DNA of 64,000 bases from Sphingobium sp052327305. Its GTDB lineage: Bacteria; Pseudomonadota; Alphaproteobacteria; Sphingomonadales; Sphingomonadaceae. Both the position numbers and the translations under genes were made by a program. The stretch spans positions 1,116,001 to 1,180,000 of the forward strand of contig NZ_CP182486.1 of the NCBI RefSeq assembly GCF_052327305.1, read 5' to 3'. Below are positions 52,094-60,535 of the stretch, piece after piece. A model generated the notes under the pieces. It ran no database searches, was not told the DNA's origin, and worked only from the letters and a program-made list of their open reading frames with translations. Each line of letters opens with the position of its first letter. Within the stretch, counting starts at the first letter, position 1.

Positions 52094-52570
52094 ATGTGGG
52101 GGAATTTACCGATCCAGTTTTTGAGCGCGCTGCTCGTGCTCCTTCTTCTCTTCGCGGCAGTGACGGACATCAGTTCGCGGATCATCTCCAACCGCCTCAA
52201 TCTCACCATCGCGCTGCTTGCCCCGGTATGGTGGTGGGCGAACGGCATGGCTCTTTATCCAGACGTTCCGCTGCAGCTGGGCCTCGCTCTGGCAGTATTC
52301 GCCCTTTTCACCATAGTCTTCGCTATGGGCCTGATGGGCGGCGGCGACGTCAAACTGCTGGGCGCACTCGCGCTTTGGTTCCCGTTGCCCGCCATGGCGA
52401 GCCTTCTGGTCATCATGGCCATCGCGGGCGGCGTCATCACGATCATCACGCTCGTCCACCACCGCATTGCCGGGCGGAAGGGTCAGCCGGAGGTGCCCTA
52501 TGGCGTGGCGATCGCCATCGCGGCCATCTGGGTAGTCGGTGCACGCTATCTTAACCATTTGGCCCAATAA
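52094..52570 (+). CDS. cpaA: Prepilin peptidase CpaA/TadV
   Basis: 158-residue inner-membrane aspartic protease that cleaves Flp prepilins. Four or more membrane segments. The two catalytic Asp motifs are the DISSRIISN site (TDISSRIISNRLN) and GGGDVK (MGGGDVKLLGAL), as in A24 peptidases; VPYGVAIA is conserved at the end. It lacks the N-methylase domain of type IV PilD. First gene of the Tad locus, 51 bp before cpaB. Confidence 0.92.
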   Translation: MWGNLPIQFLSALLVLLLLFAAVTDISSRIISNRLNLTIALLAPVWWWANGMALYPDVPLQLGLALAVFALFTIVFAMGLMGGGDVKLLGALALWFPLPAMASLLVIMAIAGGVITIITLVHHRIAGRKGQPEVPYGVAIAIAAIWVVGARYLNHLAQ

Positions 52571-52621
52571 GCAGATCCCGGCGAGGCGCGGGGTGCCTCG
52601 GTCAGGGAGGCCAGTTTCGTA

Positions 52622-53626
52622 ATGGAACCTAAGAAGATCGCGCTTCTAGCCGGCGCGCTGGTAATTGCTGTGTCAACGGCGCTGCTTGCAAGGTCCATGC
52701 TATCCGGATCGCCAGCGCCCGAGGTCGGCGCCGCCGCGATGCCCGATCCCCAGACCATGCCACATGTTCTTGTCGCGACCAAGTCGCTGCCGATCGGCAC
52801 GATCATCGGGCCGGATGCCTATCGCTACCAGCCCTGGCCCAAGGATCTCGTCGAAGAGGCCTATTTCATTCAGGGCAAGGCCGAGGAGGCCAAGCTTGTT
52901 GGTTCGGTGGTCCGCACAGCAGTGGCTGCCGGCCAGCCGGTAACGCAGGGCTCGCTCATCCAGCCGGGTGACCGTGGCTTTCTCGCGGCGGCGCTCGGCC
53001 CCGGCATGCGTGCCGTAACGGTGCCGGTGTCGATCCAGAGCTCGGTCGCCGGTTTCATTTTCCCCGGCGATCGGGTGGACCTGCTGCTGACCCAAAGCGT
53101 CGATGGCGGCGGCGACGGCGCCCCGCTCAAGGTGGCTGAAACCGTGCTTCGCAATTTGCGCGTGCTCGCGACCGACCAGCGGACTGACGCGGTTGATCCG
53201 GCGACCGGCAAACCAGTGGTGCAGACCTATTCCAACGTCACTCTGGAAGTGACGCCCCGCATGGCGGAGAAGATCACGGTCGCGCAGACCGTCGGCGCGC
53301 TCTCCATGTCTCTGCGCGCGCTCACGGATAATAATCAGGAACTCGAGCAGGCGCTCGCCAGCAGCGAAATCGATGCGCCCCAATCCAGCGATCCCAACGC
53401 GGAGAAGACCATGATGGCGGCGCTGGCCAGCCGGCCGCTCGACAAGGGCTCTTTCGTCACGGGCGCGGATGTGTCGCGCTATCAGCGCCGCTCGGTTCCG
53501 GGCAAGCCGGTCGAAAGCGGCGGCACGGGTGCGCCGGGCGGTGTGGTCGGGCCATCGGGCAACGGGCCGATCGTGCGCGTCGCACGCGGCGCTCAGGTCG
53601 AAGCCGTGGCCCTGGGGGGTAAGTGA
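52622..53626 (+). CDS. cpaB: Flp pilus assembly protein CpaB
   Basis: 334 residues with an N-terminal TM (KIALLAGALVIAVSTALLA) and a SAF domain (HVLVATKSLPIGTIIGPD, PWPKDLVEEAYF), then the RcpC domain (VPVSIQSSVAGFIFPGDRVDLL). Periplasmic component of the Tad machine, thought to steady the secretin. A Gly/Pro-rich tail ends it. The stop lies 1 nt before the cpaC ATG. Confidence 0.95.
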   Translation: MEPKKIALLAGALVIAVSTALLARSMLSGSPAPEVGAAAMPDPQTMPHVLVATKSLPIGTIIGPDAYRYQPWPKDLVEEAYFIQGKAEEAKLVGSVVRTAVAAGQPVTQGSLIQPGDRGFLAAALGPGMRAVTVPVSIQSSVAGFIFPGDRVDLLLTQSVDGGGDGAPLKVAETVLRNLRVLATDQRTDAVDPATGKPVVQTYSNVTLEVTPRMAEKITVAQTVGALSMSLRALTDNNQELEQALASSEIDAPQSSDPNAEKTMMAALASRPLDKGSFVTGADVSRYQRRSVPGKPVESGGTGAPGGVVGPSGNGPIVRVARGAQVEAVALGGK

Positions 53627-53627
53627 A

Positions 53628-55199
53628 ATGACGAAGCGCAAGGTCCTTCCGGTCGCTCGCTTGGCGACTTCGAGACGCGGAGCCACGCTCGCCGGCGCTT
53701 TCGCCACAGCGGGAATGCTCGCGGCGCTGACCAGTGTGGCGCCCGCACCCCTTCAGGCGGCCGACATCGTCCAGCAGAACGGCGCCCTCCTCCTTGGCGT
53801 GGGCGAAGGTCGGGTCATCAATCTCCCTGCCGCGATGTCCGATGTCGTGATCGCCAATCCTGCGGTGCTCGATGTCCATGTCCGCTCGCAGCGCCAGATC
53901 TTCCTCATCGCGAAGGCGCCGGGCGAGACGACTTTCTTCATTACCGACAAGGCGGGAAAGCAGCTTTATTCGAGCGCAGTGCGCGTGGGGAACAACCTCA
54001 CCAGCATTGACCAGATGCTGAAGCTCGCCATGCCGGAATCCTCCATTCAGGTGAGCACGCTCAATGGCATGACCCTGTTGACCGGGACGATCGCCGCGCC
54101 GGAAGACGCTGCGGAGGCCGAACGGCTCGTGACGGCTTTTGTGGGTGAAAAGAACAGCGTCGTCAGCCGGCTTCGCACCGCCACGCCCCTCCAGGTCAAT
54201 CTGCAGGTCCGCATCGCGGAAGTGAACAAGAGCATTTCCAAGAATATCGGCGTCAATCTGGCGACGGCGGACCTCACCAGCGGCTTCAAGTTCGGTTTCG
54301 GCCAGGGCCGGGGCATGATCAACGAAGCATGGACCATGGGCGGCCCGCTCGGCGTGGGCAACGGCGTAAAGCCCATCGTCAATGGCGCAGGGGATGTCAT
54401 CGGTTCGGGGGTAACCTCGCAGACGACCGGCACGACCTTCGCGGCAGACACGAAGTTCCTCGGCCTCAACCTGCTGGCCGCTCTCGACCTTGCGGAGACG
54501 CAGGGCCTCGCTTCGACGCTGGCCAATCCGAACCTGACCGCCCTGTCCGGCGAAACGGCGAGCTTCCTTGCCGGCGGCGAAATTCCCATTCCGCTGTCGA
54601 CCGGGCTCGGCAACGTCTCGGTCGAGTTCAAGCAATATGGCGTCAGCCTTGCTTTTACGCCGATCGTGCTTGCCGACGGGCGCATCTCGATGCGCGTCCG
54701 CCCCGAAGTGAGTCAGCTGGATAACTCCGCGGCCGTTCGCCTGAATGGCTTCACCATTCCGGGCATCTCGACCCGGCGCGCTGAAACGACGGTGGAGTTG
54801 GGCTCGGGCCAGAGCTTCATGATCGGCGGACTGCTCTCGAACTCGACCGGCAATACGATCGAGAAGACGCCTTTCCTGGGCGACCTGCCCATCCTCGGCA
54901 ATCTCTTCAAATCCCAGGGTTTCCGCAGGCAGGAGACCGAGCTGGTCATCGTGGTCACGCCTTATCTGGTGAGGCCTGTGTCGGCGAACCAGATCGCTCT
55001 GCCCACGGACGGCTACCGCAACGCGACGGACGGCCAGCGCCTGCTCCTCAACCAGCTTCATGACGGCGAGACCGGGGCGAAGCGTCCGGAACCTTCCGCC
55101 GCGCCGTCGACAACTGTTACGCCCGAACAGGTCAAGCCAGGCCAAAGCCCGGCACGACGGGGCACCTCAGCGGCGCCCGCGCCCGGCTTCAGCTTCTAA
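53628..55199 (+). CDS. cpaC: Flp pilus outer-membrane secretin CpaC/RcpA
   Basis: 523 residues from the ATG at 53628 (1 nt after the cpaB stop; an ATG 159 nt upstream lies inside cpaB). Signal peptide (~1-45, LAALTSVAPAPLQA), pilus-secretin N-domain (GRVINLPAAMSDVVIANPAV), BON-like domain and secretin core (LNLLAALDLAETQGLASTLA, FLAGGEIPIP, VELGSGQSFMIGGLLS) ending in ELVIVVTPYLVRP. Forms the outer-membrane channel for the pilus. Confidence 0.95.
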   Translation: MTKRKVLPVARLATSRRGATLAGAFATAGMLAALTSVAPAPLQAADIVQQNGALLLGVGEGRVINLPAAMSDVVIANPAVLDVHVRSQRQIFLIAKAPGETTFFITDKAGKQLYSSAVRVGNNLTSIDQMLKLAMPESSIQVSTLNGMTLLTGTIAAPEDAAEAERLVTAFVGEKNSVVSRLRTATPLQVNLQVRIAEVNKSISKNIGVNLATADLTSGFKFGFGQGRGMINEAWTMGGPLGVGNGVKPIVNGAGDVIGSGVTSQTTGTTFAADTKFLGLNLLAALDLAETQGLASTLANPNLTALSGETASFLAGGEIPIPLSTGLGNVSVEFKQYGVSLAFTPIVLADGRISMRVRPEVSQLDNSAAVRLNGFTIPGISTRRAETTVELGSGQSFMIGGLLSNSTGNTIEKTPFLGDLPILGNLFKSQGFRRQETELVIVVTPYLVRPVSANQIALPTDGYRNATDGQRLLLNQLHDGETGAKRPEPSAAPSTTVTPEQVKPGQSPARRGTSAAPAPGFSF

Positions 55200-55213
55200 G
55201 GGAAATGGCAATC

Positions 55214-55915
55214 ATGGCTGAACACTCAATGCCTGCCGCGAAATCCCGGCTCCTTCGCACGCCCGCCCGAGCGTTCCGTGGCGTCTTGGGCTGCGGTCTG
55301 GCCGCTCTCGCTTTTGTCGCGATGCCGGCCGAGGCGGCACCTGCCAACCGGAGCCTGGATTCGGTCCACCAACCCGTGGTCTCGCGAACGGATTTCGTCT
55401 TTGACACGGTGGCGGATGCGTCCGGTCATCTTTCCGGTGCCGAGCGCGCCCGGCTGCTGGGCTGGTTTCAGGCGATCGACATCGGCTTTGGCGACCGGGT
55501 CGCGATCGTGGACGGCAATGGCTATAACGCCTCTGCCTTGCGGGATGCCGTTGCCGATGAAGTCGCCCATTATGGCCTGCTGATCGCGGACGATGCGCCG
55601 CAGACCGCTGGCATCCCGGCGAACGGCAGTGTTCGCATCGTCATCAGCCGCGCTACGGCCAGCGTTCCCTCCTGCCCGGACTGGAATGACCGCACCGAGC
55701 CTAATCTGCGCGGCGGCCTCTCCCGCAACTATGGGTGCGCCACGGCGAGCAATCTCGCCGCAATGGTCGCCGATCCGCAGGATCTTGTCGAAGGCCGCTC
55801 CACACACAGCGTGTTGCGTACAGCCACGAGCAACCGCGCCATCAAGGCCTATAGCGAGCAGGTGCCCACGGGCGCTGGTGGCGCGCTGAAAGCAGAATCG
55901 GTGGGAGGTCGCTAA
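55214..55915 (+). CDS. cpaD: Tad pilus assembly protein CpaD
   Basis: About 233 residues. Start taken at the ATG at 55214, because the AAGGGA site is 10 nt from it and only 1 nt from the ATG at 55205. Hydrophobic signal peptide (LGCGLAALAFVAMPAEA) with an AEA cleavage site. Body contains RVAIVDGNGYNASALR, GSVRIVISRATASVPSCPDW and NYGCATASNLAAMVADPQDL, the CpaD hallmark. Unlike many CpaD proteins it shows no good lipobox. Directly follows cpaC and precedes cpaE by 1 nt. Confidence 0.92.
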   Translation: MAEHSMPAAKSRLLRTPARAFRGVLGCGLAALAFVAMPAEAAPANRSLDSVHQPVVSRTDFVFDTVADASGHLSGAERARLLGWFQAIDIGFGDRVAIVDGNGYNASALRDAVADEVAHYGLLIADDAPQTAGIPANGSVRIVISRATASVPSCPDWNDRTEPNLRGGLSRNYGCATASNLAAMVADPQDLVEGRSTHSVLRTATSNRAIKAYSEQVPTGAGGALKAESVGGR

Positions 55916-55916
55916 G

Positions 55917-57215
55917 ATGAACGCACCCTGGAAACCCGCAGGCCCCGGCTCGCGTGACCCTTTTCATGCCTATGTCTGCGACGATGCGAGCCTCGACGTG
56001 CTTCGCGGAATCGCCAACGAGATGGGCTGGCCGATCGAGAAGGTATGCAAGGGCGGCTTGCGCAATGCCGTCCAGTCCCTGTCCATGTCGGCAAGCCCGA
56101 ACGTGCTGTTTGTCGATCTCTCCGAGAGCGGCGATCCGCTCAACGATATCAATAGTCTCGCCGAAGTCTGCGAGCCCGGCACCGTCGTAATTGCCAGCGG
56201 ACAAGTCAATGATGTCCGGCTCTATCGCGATCTCATCGCCAGCGGCATCCATGACTATCTGTTAAAGCCATTTTCAGCAGACCATCTGCGCGAGTCCATC
56301 GCGAGCGCACAAGCCGTTTTCCATGCACCCAAGGTCGAAGCGACGAGCGATCGGCCTCATCTCCTCGTCACTGTCATCGGCACGCGGGGCGGCGCGGGCG
56401 CAAGCACTGTGGCGACGTCGATCGCCTATGGGGTGAGCACGAAGGACAAGCGGCTGACGGGCCTGCTCGATCTGGATGTCCATTTCGGCACTGGTGCGCT
56501 CAGCATGGATCTCGAACCGGGACGCGGTCTCACCGATGCCGTGGAAAATCCGAGCAGAATTGACGGGCTGTTCATTGAGCGGGCAATGGTCCGCGCAAGC
56601 GAGACGCTGGCTATTCTTTCCGCCGAAGCGCCGATCAGTCAGCCGCTTCTCACGGACGGCGCGGCATATCATCATCTGCAGGAAGAGCTGCGCAGCGCGT
56701 TTGAATGCACGGTTGTGGATCTACCGCGCGGAATGCTCATTCAGCACCCGCACCTGGTCCAGTCCTCGAATGCGATCGTCGTCGTAACCGAGCTCACGCT
56801 CGCAGGCGCGCGCGACACGATCCGGCTGCTTTCATGGCTCAAGAGCCACGCGCCGCAATCGCGCGTGACTGTCGTCGCCAACAAGGCGCAGCCGGGAACG
56901 AGCGAAATCGCCACGAAGGACTTCGAGCAGTCGATCGAGCGCTCGATCGATCTCGTTCTTCCCTATGATGCAAAGGCGACATCGCAGGCGGCGAAGCTGG
57001 GCAAGACCGTGGCCGAGAGCGGCCGGGCGAGCAAGCTGGGCCAGGGCCTGCTGCAGCTCGGGCACGAGCTCGTTGCCGGCGATCTGGCGCAAGGCGGAGC
57101 AGCCGACGGAAAATCCGGCAACTCGCTGTTCGGCAAACTTCTCGAACTCAAACTGCCGATCGGCAAGAGCGCGGGGAAATCGAAGGACAAGGCTGCCTCG
57201 GTAGCTGCGGACTGA
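55917..57215 (+). CDS. cpaE: Pilus localisation ATPase CpaE/TadZ
   Basis: 432 residues: an N-terminal receiver-like domain (~15-135; VLFVDLSESGDPLNDI, GIHDYLLKPF) followed by a ParA/MinD-type ATPase (~148-400) with deviant Walker A GTRGGAGASTVATS at 155-168. The receiver-like part lacks the full acidic triad, as is usual in TadZ. Localises the Tad machine at a pole. In most loci cpaF comes next; here a 61-bp gap is followed directly by tadB. Confidence 0.95.
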   Translation: MNAPWKPAGPGSRDPFHAYVCDDASLDVLRGIANEMGWPIEKVCKGGLRNAVQSLSMSASPNVLFVDLSESGDPLNDINSLAEVCEPGTVVIASGQVNDVRLYRDLIASGIHDYLLKPFSADHLRESIASAQAVFHAPKVEATSDRPHLLVTVIGTRGGAGASTVATSIAYGVSTKDKRLTGLLDLDVHFGTGALSMDLEPGRGLTDAVENPSRIDGLFIERAMVRASETLAILSAEAPISQPLLTDGAAYHHLQEELRSAFECTVVDLPRGMLIQHPHLVQSSNAIVVVTELTLAGARDTIRLLSWLKSHAPQSRVTVVANKAQPGTSEIATKDFEQSIERSIDLVLPYDAKATSQAAKLGKTVAESGRASKLGQGLLQLGHELVAGDLAQGGAADGKSGNSLFGKLLELKLPIGKSAGKSKDKAASVAAD

Positions 57216-57276
57216 CTGAACGAGGCCGGGCGGACAGGTTTCTGCTGCGCTGGCCTCTTTCGCAAGGATGGACTGA

Positions 57277-58275
57277 ATGTTGAACGTGAAGCTAATCCTG
57301 CTGCTGTTCCTCATCGCGAGTCTCATCAGCCTTTTGTTTCTGGCCTTTTCCGGCCCGTCGGCGTCACGTGCCAGCGACAAGCGGCTCGCCGCCATTCGCA
57401 GCCGTCATGGCCAGAGCGAGCTATCGCAGCTTGAAGCGCGCATGCGGCGGGCCATTTCCAATCGTCAGGTCGAAAGCCAGCGCCTTCTCACCTCGCTGAT
57501 CCCCAATCCCGAGAATCTCTCGAAGCGCATCGCGATGACGGGCAAGAAGTGGACGCTCAGCCAGTATATGACGACGTCCACGATCATTCTCATCGTGACG
57601 TTCGCGCTGATGCTGATCCGAGGATTTTCGCTGCTTCCCTCCATCTTCGTCGGCATCGCAGTCGGATTTGGCCTTCCTCATCTTTACGTCAACCGTCTGA
57701 TCGACAAGCGAATCCGGGCTTTCAACACCCATTTTCCCGATGCGCTCGACCTCCTGGTGCGCGGCTTGCGCTCGGGCCTGCCCGTCGGAGAAACGCTGAA
57801 CGTGGTCGCGAGCGAAATTCCCGGACCGGTCGGCGAGGAATTCCGCATGGTCACCGAGCGCATCAAGATCGGCAAGACCATGGATCAGTCTCTGCAAGAG
57901 ACAGCCGAGCGCCTCGGCACTGCCGAATTCCAGTTTTTCTGCATCACACTTGCTATTCAGCGCGAGACCGGCGGCAATCTGGCGGAAACCCTCGCCAATC
58001 TCGGCGGGGTACTTCGCCAGCGTGCCCAGATGAAACTGAAGATCCGGGCCATGTCCTCCGAGTCCAAGGCATCCGCCTATATTATCGGCGTCCTGCCTTT
58101 CCTCGTGTTCGGCCTCATCTGCTGGATCAATTTCGACTATATGAAGCCGTTCTTCACGCCCGATCCGGCCGGCCTTTTCGGCCTCAGCACAATGCAGGTC
58201 GTCGGCATAGGCGGCATGATCTGGATGAGCATGGGCGCGTTCATCATGGCCAAGATGATTAATTTCGAGATATAG
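57277..58275 (+). CDS. tadB: Tad platform protein TadB
   Basis: 332 residues: N-terminal TM (LILLLFLIASLISLLFLAF), two central TM (MTTSTIILIVTFALMLIRGF), a T2SSF domain (~150-280; PDALDLLVRGLRSGLPVGET, IQRETGGNLAETLANLGGVL) and C-terminal TM segments. Inner-membrane platform on which the pilus grows, partner of TadC. 13 bp before tadC. Confidence 0.95.
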   Translation: MLNVKLILLLFLIASLISLLFLAFSGPSASRASDKRLAAIRSRHGQSELSQLEARMRRAISNRQVESQRLLTSLIPNPENLSKRIAMTGKKWTLSQYMTTSTIILIVTFALMLIRGFSLLPSIFVGIAVGFGLPHLYVNRLIDKRIRAFNTHFPDALDLLVRGLRSGLPVGETLNVVASEIPGPVGEEFRMVTERIKIGKTMDQSLQETAERLGTAEFQFFCITLAIQRETGGNLAETLANLGGVLRQRAQMKLKIRAMSSESKASAYIIGVLPFLVFGLICWINFDYMKPFFTPDPAGLFGLSTMQVVGIGGMIWMSMGAFIMAKMINFEI

Positions 58276-58288
58276 GGGCACGCCGGAC

Positions 58289-59281
58289 ATGAACCCGAAC
58301 ACGCCCACTGGCGCGACCCTTTTCGGCCTGACCGCGGCCGACCTCGGCACTCTACTCGCCGCGATGGCGACCCTGGCCGTCCTCTTCGCGCTCTACACGG
58401 CCGCGACCGTCCGCGATCCCATGGCGCGCAGAGTGAAGGCGCTGAACGAGCGCCGCGAGCAGCTCAAGGCAGGCATCAGCGCATCGACCGGCCGCCGCCG
58501 CACCAAGATCGTCCATCGCAACGACACGACCGATCGTATGCGTACCTTCCTGCAGTCGCTGCAGGTTCTTCAGGACGATCAGCTCAAAGAGGCACAGATC
58601 AAGCTCGCGCAGGCCGGTATCCGGTCGAAGGATTGGGCGATCGCCATTATTTTCGGTCGGCTGGTTTTGCCGATCGTGGTCGGCGGCACCGCGGCGCTTG
58701 CCCTCTACGGCCTGGATTTCTTCCCGGACTGGGGGGGCATGAAGCGCTTTGGTGCGTTCGCCGCCGCCTTGCTGCTGAGCTACAAGGCCCCCGATCTCTA
58801 CATCGAGAACAAGGTCACCAAGCGCTCCGCCGCCATTCGCAAGGGCATCCCCGACGCGCTCGATCTGCTCGTTATCTGCGCGGAGGCTGGCCTGACCGTC
58901 GATGCTGCCTTCGCCCGAGTTTCGAGGGAGCTGGGCGCTGCCTATCCCGAACTCGGCGAAGAATTTCAGCTCACGGCCATTGAGTTGTCCTTCCTCACCG
59001 AACGCCGCATGGCCTTCGAGAATCTCGCGGCCCGTGTGAAGGTCGATGCGCTGAAAGGCGTGGTCACCACGATGATCCAGACCGAGAAATATGGCACGCC
59101 ACTCGCCTCGGCCCTGCGCGTCCTGTCGGCCGAGTTCCGTCATGAGCGCATGATGCGCGCCGAGGAGAAGGCCGCGCGTCTTCCGGCTATCATGACCGTG
59201 CCGCTCATCCTCTTCATTCTGCCGACGCTTTTCGTCGTCATCCTCGGGCCGGCGGCCTGCTCGATCCGGGATGCATTCTAG
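58289..59281 (+). CDS. tadC: Tad platform protein TadC
   Basis: 330 residues, related to TadB: N-terminal TM (LGTLLAAMATLAVLFALYTA), basic loop, two TM near 120-160, T2SSF domain (PDALDLLVICAEAGLTVDAA, FLTERRMAFENLAARV) and a last TM (MTVPLILFILPTLFVVILGP). Last gene of the pilus operon. No flp pilin, tadD or further Tad genes follow; manC begins 75 bp downstream. Confidence 0.95.
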   Translation: MNPNTPTGATLFGLTAADLGTLLAAMATLAVLFALYTAATVRDPMARRVKALNERREQLKAGISASTGRRRTKIVHRNDTTDRMRTFLQSLQVLQDDQLKEAQIKLAQAGIRSKDWAIAIIFGRLVLPIVVGGTAALALYGLDFFPDWGGMKRFGAFAAALLLSYKAPDLYIENKVTKRSAAIRKGIPDALDLLVICAEAGLTVDAAFARVSRELGAAYPELGEEFQLTAIELSFLTERRMAFENLAARVKVDALKGVVTTMIQTEKYGTPLASALRVLSAEFRHERMMRAEEKAARLPAIMTVPLILFILPTLFVVILGPAACSIRDAF

Positions 59282-59356
59282 GCAAATCAATCTGCTCGCC
59301 CTTCTCGCGCCTGCGGAAAGTCTCTAAGGAGCCGTCCCTGACCTAAGGAGACAGGC

Positions 59357-60412
59357 ATGGCAGGCGCGAAAATACTCACACCCGTGATTCTCTCCGGTGG
59401 CTCTGGCACGCGTCTTTGGCCGTTGAGTCGGCCCGAAAAACCAAAGCAATTCCTGGCGCTGACCGCGCTGGAAACGATGTTCCAGCTCACTCTGGCACGA
59501 ACGGCGGGCCTGGGTTCGTGCGGCAATGCCGTGATCGTGTCCAATGCCGCGCATATGGACCTTGTAGAAGCGCAGCGCGCTGCCGACGCCACGCTGATTC
59601 TCGAGCCGATGGCGCGCAATACGGCCCCGGCCATCGCGCTGGCGGCGATCGAGCTCGAAGAGCAGGATTGCGCGATGCTCGTCATGCCGAGCGACCATGT
59701 CATCGCTGACGTGGCAGCGTTTCATGCGGCGATCGACCGGGCGCGACCGCTGGTGGAGGATGGCTGGCTCGTCACCTTTGGCATCGAGCCAGACGCCCCG
59801 GAAACGGGTTATGGCTATATCGCGCTTGGAGACCAGCTTGCGACGGGCGTTCATCGTGTCGGTCGCTTCATCGAGAAGCCTGATCGTGAGAAAGCCGAAG
59901 CGATGCTGGCGCAGGGCGGTCACGCCTGGAACGCGGGCATCTTCCTCTTCTCGGCGCGAGCCTATCTCGATGTGCTCGGCGAGCACCAGCCGGATATGCT
60001 GGCTGCCGCGCGTGAGGCCATGGCGAATGCACATCGCAGCGATCATGTGATCCGGCCGGACGCGCCCACCTTTGCTGCCTGCCCATCCGACTCGATCGAC
60101 TATGCTGTGATGGAACGCGCCGAAAAAGTCGCCTGCGTCCCGGTGTCGATGGGTTGGTCGGACGTGGGAAGCTGGGACTCGCTTCATGCCATCGCGGACA
60201 AGAACAGCGAGGGCAACGCCATCCATGGCGCGGGCCAGACCATCGATTCCAACGGCTGCCTGATCCGCAGCGAAGGGCCACGCGTGACACTCGTCGGGGT
60301 GAATGATCTCATCGTCATCGCCTCTGCGGACGAGGTACTGATCCTCCCGCGCGGTCGGTCGCAGGACGTCAAACGCGTTGTCGAACTGGATAAGGCCCGA
60401 GGCGTGTCATGA
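59357..60412 (+). CDS. manC: Mannose-1-phosphate guanylyltransferase
   Basis: 351 residues; makes GDP-mannose for polysaccharide. Nucleotidyltransferase signature ILSGGSGTRLWPLSRPEKPK (residues 11-30), VMPSDHVIAD, FIEKPDREKAE and WNAGIFLFSARAYLD. It is the short form: the C-terminal ~120-residue phosphomannose isomerase domain of bifunctional enzymes is absent. AAGGAGACAGGC precedes the ATG. It overlaps the next microprotein by 4 nt and is followed by galE. Confidence 0.94.
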   Translation: MAGAKILTPVILSGGSGTRLWPLSRPEKPKQFLALTALETMFQLTLARTAGLGSCGNAVIVSNAAHMDLVEAQRAADATLILEPMARNTAPAIALAAIELEEQDCAMLVMPSDHVIADVAAFHAAIDRARPLVEDGWLVTFGIEPDAPETGYGYIALGDQLATGVHRVGRFIEKPDREKAEAMLAQGGHAWNAGIFLFSARAYLDVLGEHQPDMLAAAREAMANAHRSDHVIRPDAPTFAACPSDSIDYAVMERAEKVACVPVSMGWSDVGSWDSLHAIADKNSEGNAIHGAGQTIDSNGCLIRSEGPRVTLVGVNDLIVIASADEVLILPRGRSQDVKRVVELDKARGVS

Positions 60413-60510
60413 CGACGCAGCCGAGCGGTGGCATGAGGCGGTGGCTAAAGGCCTTCGCGATTCTCGTCGCTCTCATGATCGTCGTGCCGCTGATCTCGCG
60501 TTTCTACTGA
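60409..60510 (+). CDS. 33-residue single-pass membrane microprotein
   Basis: MTTQPSGGMRRWLKAFAILV followed by ALMIVVPLISRFY. A basic N-terminus and one hydrophobic helix (residues ~14-30). The ATG overlaps the manC stop as ATGA, typical of translational coupling, and galE starts 26 bp after its stop. No family recognised. Reality rests on the overlap and the clean membrane helix. Confidence 0.6.
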   Translation: MTTQPSGGMRRWLKAFAILVALMIVVPLISRFY

Positions 60511-60535
60511 CCTATTCTACCGGGGGGGTATCCAC

